Assembly: GCA_905116865.2 (NCBI GenBank)
Contig: CAJHNH020005002.1
Span: forward strand, 180,385-244,384
Length of the DNA stretch: 64,000 nucleotides
Source: Candidula unifasciata
Taxonomy: Eukaryota > Mollusca > Gastropoda > Stylommatophora > Geomitridae
Direction of reading: 5' to 3'
Shown here: piece by piece, positions 56,823 to 64,000 of the stretch
How positions within the stretch are numbered: position 1 is the first letter of the stretch
Layout of the letters: each line of letters starts with the position of its first letter
Made by a program: the position numbers and the translations under genes
Notes under the pieces: model-generated
The model's database searches: none
Seen by the model: only the letters and a program-made list of their open reading frames with translations
What the model was told of the DNA's origin: nothing

Positions 56823-57372
56823 TCACTATGTCTATATCTCCTACATGCCTATCCCCACCATCTCTATAACTCACACATATTACTATTTCTTTATTTCCTA
56901 TATACCTTCACAGTCACCGTATATTTTACACGTCACACATTTCTTTACTTCTTATATACATCCCCATCTCTATAACTCACACATATTACTATTTCTTTAT
57001 TTCCTATATACCTTCACAGTCACCGTATTTTACACGTCACACATTTCTTTACTTCTAATTTACATCCCCATCTCTATATTTCACACATATCACTATTTCT
57101 TTATTTCTTCTATACCACCACCTCCATCTCTATATTTCGCACAAATCGCTACTTCTATATCATATTTCTTTGTTTCACACATATTCCCATCCATACATTT
57201 CACGCACATCTCTATCCCATGATGCCACTCGCATCGCCATGTCAGTATTTTACACATTCACATCTGTACACTTGACATATGTCAACATGTTTATATCTCA
57301 TGCTGATCCCTATCTCCATATGTCACACGAATTCCAATCCCTATATTTCACACATAAAATGTTTTTTTCCTT

Positions 57373-57645
57373 AAAGTAAAGGACCCTTTTCCCGCCTTTA
57401 TGCATATTGGGCACACAGGGCTAGACCTATATTCTATATACCAATCGGCACTTGCTAGATGATGGAGTCAACATCACGCCACCGCCTCTACTTCTCATAA
57501 CTGCACTTTGTACCCATTCAAGGCTGGGTTGATCTGGGAGCCAAGGTCATTTTTGAAGAAAACCCGCTTCTTTCCGCCAGAACCCGAACCCACGACCTTT
57601 CGATCCATAGGCGAGCGTCTAGCCGCTACACCAGGGCGACTCCCT
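57373..57645 (-). mobile_element. tRNA-derived SINE, family 1, with a clear tRNA head
   Basis: The minus strand begins GGAGTCGCCCTGGTGTAGCG (A-box region), then ATCGAAAGGTCGTGGGTTCG (B box), a central block with ATGGGTACAAAGTGCAGTTA, and ends near TGCATAAAGGCGGGAAAAGG. Inserted in the degenerate array. Confidence 0.8.
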
Positions 57646-58185
57646 TACAAATATACCATGCTGTATATTCCCACCTAGCCATCTCTATATTTCACACACA
57701 CTCGAAACTCTATATTTCACACAAATACTAATCTCTATATTTCACACATATCCGATGCCCAGATCTATGATTTATACAAGCCTCCTTCTTTGTATTTTTT
57801 ACAATACCTCATTGCCTCTGCTTTATCCAGACCCCCGCTTCTGTATTTCACAAAATCCTAGTCTATGTATTTCATAAACTTCCGACTGTATTTCGTACTA
57901 TACTCTATTTCTATGTGTCATGCAGCCCCCCCCCCCCCCCAACTCCCGCCCACCTCTTTCCCTTTCTTAGCGTATTACACCCCACAATCCTTGTTTGCAA
58001 TAATCCTCCATCTTTATATATTATACAATCCTCTATCTCTATGCTTTGTACAATCCCTGATCTCTATATTTCGTTCCACCCTCCTCATGTATATTTCATA
58101 CATATCTCCTTTTCTGTAGGTTATTGAAGCTGGTGAAAAATGAAAGCAGGAATGCATACACTCAAACTGCTTGTAGCACAAAGAG

Positions 58186-58190
58186 CGAAA

Positions 58191-58279
<89 letters not shown>
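58186..58279. repeat. (GA)n microsatellite
   Basis: GA repeat with a short GACA interruption near 58210-58222. Confidence 0.95.
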
Positions 58280-58280
<1 letters not shown>

Positions 58281-58944
58281 GAAGACAGAGGCAATGTGTT
58301 TCATCTTTACAATAGGGCGGATAAAAATCTGTCAGCTTCCCGCCTTCCACGTGTCCACGTCTGATATCAAAATGAAAACAGAGAGCACAAGTTTATCGCG
58401 CCTTCGCAACGCAGATCGAAGCACATCCGGGTAATAGCAAAACGTAATCGAGCATCGAATCCGATAAACTACCCCGAGTACATGCCAGGGTCTGACGTGA
58501 TCGGGCGATACCCTCTTCTGTTTGTGATCCAGGAAAATAAGTGTTTATTTCAAGCATTTGCGAAAATGTTCTTATCAGGACTTAATCTGTGAAATTGTAA
58601 AAATCATCGCCCTGTTTCTTGTGGGGGAAAGTGTAAAAATCATCGCCCTGTTTCTTGTGTGGGAAGATATCTTGGACAGGAAGTTTTGAGTGTAAAATTT
58701 ACAGGTCACTAGTAAAAAAGGATGGGTGGGCGAGGGGCGGGAGGGTGTCTGTGTGTGTGCGTGTGTGTCTGTAGGTGTGTGTGTAGGGTGGGGGGGGGGG
58801 TGTATAAGCCACGTAATGTTGCTTATGTCCATAAAAGTATTTTTCACCAAAACCGTTTGTATTTTACAACAAACAACATACTATCATTTTTAACCTTTAT
58901 GTTGAAGGTAAATGATATTATAATTATTATTGTTTAGGTAAGTA
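58280..58944. other. No gene recognised
   Basis: AAATCATCGCCCTGTTTCTTGTG occurs twice (58600 and 58637). A GT-rich and G-rich stretch lies at 58735-58803. No frame with a domain. Confidence 0.4.
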
Positions 58945-59385
58945 CAGACTCTGAAAGTATGATAAGAAAGGGAAAGGCAGGGATGCTTCGAGCAGACTGG
59001 CAAGCTTCACTGGAAAGATCACAGGTAGTGAGCATACTTTGGACCCTCTCTCCTGGTCATGCCGGTGTGGTGGGTAATGAACAGACAGATTGACTGCACC
59101 ACTGGGTGGGGAACTAATGTATGACAGGGCAGATGTTGTCAAGGCGCTTTGGGAACAAGTAACGGAATCAGTAGAGAAACAAGATTATTATGGCCTAGAG
59201 AGAGAGAGTGAGGCACCTGGGTGTAACCAGAGGGTTTGGCCGCCTCGCTACGCTCAGAGGAAAGGCGAGACGGACCTATAACCAGATTGTGACCGGTACC
59301 ATCAGTATTGGAACTCTGCGCTGGTTGCTGAAGATAAGGACGAAGCACGCATGGCAATGCCCCGAGTGCTGTGATGTCAATTCTT
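58945..59385 (+). mobile_element. Family C LINE 3' fragment leading into the AACT tract
   Basis: Starts near GGGATGCTTCGAGCAGACTG, includes LWTLSPGHAGVVGNEQTD (last RNase H motif) and ends with the family signature GTGCTGTGATGTCAATTCTTG at 59363-59384. Frameshifts break the protein. A small GAGAGAGAGAG expansion is present near 59200. Confidence 0.8.
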
Positions 59386-59982
<597 letters not shown>

Positions 59983-59983
<1 letters not shown>

Positions 59984-60465
59984 TTCTGTAAGTCGGCGGT
60001 GCTCCTAAAATAGTTTAGTGTTCATTTAGAATCTGGGAGAATAACTGTCATTGCCCCCCCCCCCACAACCAGAGCACGCCACACGATCACACGGAGTACA
60101 CTGATGTCTTGTGTGGGTAGGAGATGACTGGCGTAAAACTGCTGTGTCAGGGATAATCATACAATAGTCCTTGTCTCTTTCATGTGGATCATAGGATACG
60201 ACCGACAACTTAACAGCCGAAAGTGCGTGTACCTCCGGTTCCACCCAGTCGCCGTTAAATAAAGGCCCTCATCAGAAAACAAATGTATTTCGCCACAAGA
60301 TCAACTATAGTCCGTTCCAGAAGTCCTGGCCAAATCTAAAAATCTTTACCCAGTAATTGTTCGACATAAGTTGTTGAAATCTGGCATAGAACTTGTTAGC
60401 AATAATATCCTTGGTATAATTGTTGTTTTGAACAAACTTCTAATTTTCATATTGCCTTATTTGCG
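59983..60465. other. No gene recognised
   Basis: C run at 60055-60064. No recognisable frame. Confidence 0.4.

Positions 60466-60556
<91 letters not shown>
60466..60556. repeat. (CT)n(AT)n microsatellite
   Basis: About 17 CT units then 28 AT units; the inverse arrangement of 51458-51572. Confidence 0.95.
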
Positions 60557-60558
<2 letters not shown>

Positions 60559-61007
60559 GTTTACAACATCAAATTGCACGCGTTTCATTGACGTATCGCT
60601 CTGAGGTGGTCACCTCCATCATTAGTCTCCCGTGTGTTGCAGCAGAGTGTTTATTGTCTGCGGGTTAGACTATCAAAATAATCACCAACCATCGCTGCAC
60701 ATGTAAAATGATTTCCAAACAATTTTCACACATGTGTCAATTACTGAAAACATTCTACTTTTAAGTATACATAATCATTAGTCAAACAAAGAATAAAGAA
60801 ATTCCCCTCTTTATGAAAATAACAGCACCTCTGCAAATGTAAATTACAAAATCATCACGACATGGAAAGTCTAATGCCGTCTGCAAAAACGCATTTGAAT
60901 CCAAACAGAAGTTTTCGAGATATTTGTTAAAGAGTGAAGGCAGGAATTTGGAAATCCACTATAGATACCTCAAAATACAGGTCAGCCTCAGCAGTCATAT
61001 AAACCCA
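60557..61007. other. No gene recognised
   Basis: AT-rich, nothing matched. Confidence 0.4.
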
Positions 61008-61052
61008 GTCAGTCATCAGTCAGTCAGTCATCAGTCAGTCAGTCAGTCAGCC
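61008..61052. repeat. (CAGT)n short repeat
   Basis: About nine imperfect CAGT units, 30 bp beyond the 3' end of the minus-strand LINE at 61083, where a tail-type repeat is expected. Confidence 0.85.
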
Positions 61053-61082
61053 TGTCCTTTGCAGAACCTTGCTCCCGTAACA

Positions 61083-62836
61083 AACGTCAGGAAAACTTCT
61101 TGATCACAAGCAAGATGTCCCGCGTCCGATACACTCTTCTGGAGATCATCCGCCACCATCTTCTCTTTGGTCTACTTCTTCCTCTCTTCCCAGGCATACA
61201 CCCTCTCCATTGCTGCTCTCTTAAACTTTCGTGACGTTTAAAGTGACCAAAATATTTCAATTGTCTTTGTTTTATCGTCTTTATAAGCCAACCTTCTTCA
61301 GGATTAAGTTCTTGAAATATGGTTGCATTTGTTCTTCTCTTTGCCAATGATATCCTTAGAACCCGTCTATCACATTTGTATTCGAAGGCCATTATGTGCT
61401 GTTCAGCTTGTTTAGTAAGTGTCCGGGTCTCACAGGCGTATGTTGCAATGGAAAAGATGCATGCTCTTTTAAATCTGATTTTTGTAGTTCTGTCTGTCTC
61501 ACTCCATAATTTTGTCAGTCGTTTTAGTCATTAAAGAGCAATTGACAGTCGTCGTTTTAGTCTTTAAAGAGCAATTGACAGTCGTCGTTTTAGTCTTTAA
61601 AGAGCAATTGACAGTCGTCGTTTTAGTCATTAAAGAGCAATTGACCGTCGTCGTTTTAGTCTTTAAAGAGCAATTGACAGTAGTCGTTTTAGTCATTAAA
61701 GAGCAATTGACAGTCGTCGTTTTAGTCTTTAAAGAGCAATTGACCGTCGTCGTTTTAGTCTTTAAAGAGCAAATGACAGTCGTCGTTTTAGTCTATAAAG
61801 AGCAATTGACAGTCGTCGTTTTAGTCATTAAAGAGCAAATGATAATCGTCGTTTTAGTCTTTAAAGAGCAATTGACAGTCGTCGTTTTAGTCATTAAAGA
61901 GCAAATGACAGTCGTCGTTTTAGTCATTAAAGAGCAATTGACAGTCGTCGTTTTAGTCTTTAAAGATCAATTGACAGTCGTCGTTTTAGTCTTTAAAGAG
62001 CAATTGACAGTCGTCGTTTTAGTCATTAAAGAGCAATCGACAGTCGTCGTTTTAGTCATTAAAGAGCAATTGACAGTCGTCGTTTTAGTCTTTAAAGAGC
62101 AATTGACAGTCGTCGTTTTAGTCTTTAAAGAGCAATCGACAGTCGTCGTTTTAGTCATTAAAGAGCAATCGACAGTCGTCGTTTTAGTCTTTAAAGATCA
62201 ATTGACCGTCGTCGTTTTAGTCTTTAAAGAGCAATTGACAGTCGTCGTTTTAGTCATTAAAGAGGAATCGACAGTCGTCGTTTTAGTCATTAAAGAGCAA
62301 TTGACATTCGTCGTTTTAGTCTTTAAAGAGCAATTGACATTCGTTGTTTTAGTCTTTAAAGAGCAATTGACATTCGTCGTTTTAGTCTTTAAAGAGCAAT
62401 TGACATTCGTCGTTTTAGTCTTTAAAGAGCAATTGACATTGGTCGTTTTAGTCTTTAAAGAGCAATTGACATTCGTCGTTTTAGTCTTTAAAGAGCAATT
62501 GACATTGGTCGTTTTAGTCATTAAAGAGCAATTGACAGTCGTCCTTTTAGGCTTTAAAGAGCAATTGACATTCGTCGTTTAATTTTTTTCATTGTGTCAC
62601 CATTGCTGGTAAACAATGACCCACGATATTCAAAATTGTCTACAACCCCCAGTTTTTTTCCTCATTAACATATATATTCTTCTCCATAGCAGTTTTATCT
62701 GTATGCATTATCTTTGTTTTTGGATATAAGTTGTGATTTTCACTATTTCTTTGGGTTGAGCTTATTGAGTTTTCTATACCAGTCCGTGATATGGATAGCA
62801 ATAGTGTATCATCGGCATAACGGATCTCTGAACCCA
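61083..62836 (-). mobile_element. LINE RT C-terminal part (family H) containing a minisatellite
   Basis: Minus strand. 62836-62640: SEIRYADDTLLLSISRTGIE (motif C, DD intact) and YVNEEK. After a one-base shift in an A/G-run: VVDNFEYRGSLFTSNGDTMK and KIKRR at 62580. The minisatellite intervenes, then the same frame resumes at LKRLTKLWSETDRTTKIRFK and runs through IFSIATYACETRTL, the FEYKCDRRVLRISLAKRRTN segment, LKYFGH and GRSRPKRRWW to a stop near 61087. Without the array this is an ordinary LINE palm-to-tail region. Confidence 0.8.
61519..62580. repeat. 33-bp minisatellite inside a LINE coding region, about 32 copies
   Basis: Unit of 33 bp with TTTAGTC(A/T)TTAAAGAGCAAT and TGACAGTCGTCG. Variants fall in blocks (ACATTCGTCG near the right end). 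In the LINE frame each unit reads RRLSIAL-stop-RLK, matching the flanking LINE residues. Open frames of 356 codons (plus) and several shorter ones (minus, MTKTTTVNCSL) result from the 33-bp period and are not considered genes. Confidence 0.92.
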
Positions 62837-62888
62837 CGACTTTCCGATCCGCGGCGCACGTCTAGCCGCTCGGCCACCGCGACTCCCG
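62826..62888 (-). mobile_element. SINE family 1, tRNA head only
   Basis: Minus strand GGGAGTCGCGGTGGCCGAGC, GGCTAGACGTGCGCCGCGGA and AAAGTCGTGGGTTCAGAGAT: a good A and B box pair, but no body. It joins the LINE H end directly. Confidence 0.65.
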
Positions 62889-63055
62889 CCTCGAGTGCTA
62901 GAGTTTCCGGGTTCAATGCCCGGTAAGTGCTGGGATTTTTTCAAGTGGACTTGTACTTCCAATAAATTCCCCTGGTCTCTGGGTAGTGAGATCGGAGGCC
63001 CGTGTGCATTTTTGCGCAAGCGAAAATTCATTTGGCAGTTGGAAATCGAAAATGT
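62888..63055 (+). mobile_element. SINE-like element, family 3, with tRNA-like head
   Basis: CGAGTGCTAGAGTTTCCGGG, TTCAATGCCCGGTAAGTGCT (B-box region), then the body shared with 46070-46215. It ends in GGAAATCGAAAATGTCC, where family C LINE sequence begins with a few bases of overlap. Confidence 0.65.
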
Positions 63056-64000
63056 CCTAAGTCTCCCGATAGATGGTAGAAACATCAACACAGAGAGCAA
63101 ACTGAAGTATCTGGGAATTACATTTGACAGGAGCCTGTCATTCAAGGACCATGTGGAGAGTGTTGTGACAAGATGCCAAAAAGGACTTAGTGCACCTAAG
63201 ACTATGCCTGCAATTGACATAGAGCAGAGAATGCTTTTCACACTATAACAGCACCTGATCCTCTCAGTGGTGGATTATAGCCTGGGACTGCTTACCGTCT
63301 CAAAGAGTCAGATGGACAAACTAGAGCGCATTCAGAACGCAGCTATGCGGGTCATTCTGGGTTGCACCAGAGACACCCCACTGGTATGTATGCGATACAT
63401 CCTTGATTTGCCGACTGTTGCAGGTAGACACAAGGTGCTGCAGGCGAAGTCATATCTCAGGGCTGATGCAGACACAGGCCACCCTTTGCACGAAGCTCTG
63501 GGTGCAGTTAAGGGTCAGCGGCTGATCGGAGGGAAGTCATGGATGGCTCAGGCAGAAGACACAATCAGACAGGTTTGCATCCTTGCGAACATTAGGTGAG
63601 GAGAGGAGTGGGTCAAAGTGCCACCTGAACAGTCAGACTTGTGTAGAGTCATAATCACGCTGAGCCGGGAATGCAGAGACTGGCCAGCAGGTGCCACAGA
63701 GGTGGAAATTCAGCAATTAATTCCAGATAATACTCGCTCAGAAGATTTGATCATTTACACATACGGTTCAGTGTCAAGAGGCAAAAGAAGTGCTTGGGGT
63801 TTCTTAGCCAAAGGTAATGGTTGACGTTTAGTGCAGGAGAGCCTAGCATATAATACCACAACATCCAGAGTAAGAATGGAGGTTTCGCTGGCTAGAGAAC
63901 ACGACACACATACAAATCGCGATTGTAACTGACTCAGAAAGCATGTTGGACAGGCATGCTTCGTGCAGAGTGGCATGCCTCGCTGTGGAGCACATGGCTG
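63056..64000 (+). mobile_element. Family C LINE, second long copy, runs off the window
   Basis: Starts inside the RT at LPIDGRNINTESKLKYLGIT and continues through SLSFKDHVESVVTRCQKGLS, SQMDKLERIQNAAMRVILGC and LPTVAGRHKVLQAKSYL to RNase H. It is nearly identical to 31435-32390. Differences: TGA at 63597-63599 and 63822-63824, each a CGA in the other copy; the first RNase H Asp is Tyr (TAC at 63762-63764); Trp is intact where the other copy has TAG. A small deletion lies near 63885. Continues beyond 64000. Confidence 0.85.

Larger units (their letters stand above)
56090..58115. repeat. Degenerate CTATATTTCACACAT-type tandem array with two insertions
   Basis: Irregular repetition of CATCTCTATATTTCACACAT, ACCATTTCTTTATTTCCTAT and TATACC blocks. 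The most regular part is 56551-56755, with a 54-bp period (landmark at 56551, 56605, 56659 and 56713). A CA/TA microsatellite (56440-56490) lies within it. A family C tail (56755-56822) and a SINE (57373-57645) are inserted, and the array continues after each. Confidence 0.8.

Noticed and set aside
61512..62582. A 356-codon plus-strand frame (VVVLVFKEQLT repeats)
   Set aside because: It is the antisense reading of a 33-bp array inside a LINE and has no non-repetitive part.

Overview
This is eukaryotic nuclear DNA: AT-rich, intron-containing, with no bacterial operon features. The mix of non-LTR retrotransposons (an RNase H-bearing I/Jockey-group LINE, RTE-type LINEs, an R2/NeSL/Hero-like LINE with a restriction-like endonuclease), tRNA-derived SINEs and many minisatellites suggests an invertebrate, probably a lophotrochozoan such as a gastropod mollusc. 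That assignment is inference from element style, not a database match.

Two host genes can be assembled from exons with matching splice phases. On the minus strand, exons 11786-11655, 10266-10072 and 7315-7217 encode the first 142 residues of a four-pass MARVEL/CMTM-like membrane protein; the exon for the fourth membrane span was not found. On the plus strand, six exons (18157-18231, 23074-23278, 27351-27518, 28077-28196, 35977-36042, 39032-39093) encode a complete 231-residue NIPSNAP-family mitochondrial protein with a polyadenylation signal at 39152. Its introns are filled with transposons. A broken orphan gene of unknown, probably transposon-related, function lies at 3747-4558.

The rest is mostly mobile and tandem DNA. 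1-7 kb: LINE relics, a 44-bp minisatellite and a 178-bp tandem repeat. 7-12 kb: the MARVEL gene with SINEs and a strand-switching minisatellite in its introns. 12-18 kb: relics and microsatellites. 18-39 kb: the NIPSNAP gene, with a TIR element, a piggyBac-like element inside a LINE, an RTE LINE inside a 220-bp repeat array, and the most complete LINE of the window (29.2-32.8 kb). 39-46 kb: LINE tails, a SINE, the restriction-like-endonuclease LINE and another RT fragment. 47-53 kb: GA-rich DNA, a 3.3-kb 27-bp minisatellite and a 56-bp dimeric repeat. 53-64 kb: RTE tail, a degenerate array invaded by a LINE and a SINE, a 0.6-kb AACT tract on a LINE 3' end, a LINE with a 33-bp minisatellite inside its coding region, and a second copy of the 29-kb LINE running off the right edge.

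The strongest theme is that LINE sequence seeds tandem repeats: coding segments of two LINEs gave the 44-bp and 33-bp minisatellites, and a LINE 3' tail is continuous with the AACT tract. I found no prokaryote-type system, CRISPR array, rRNA or canonical tRNA.
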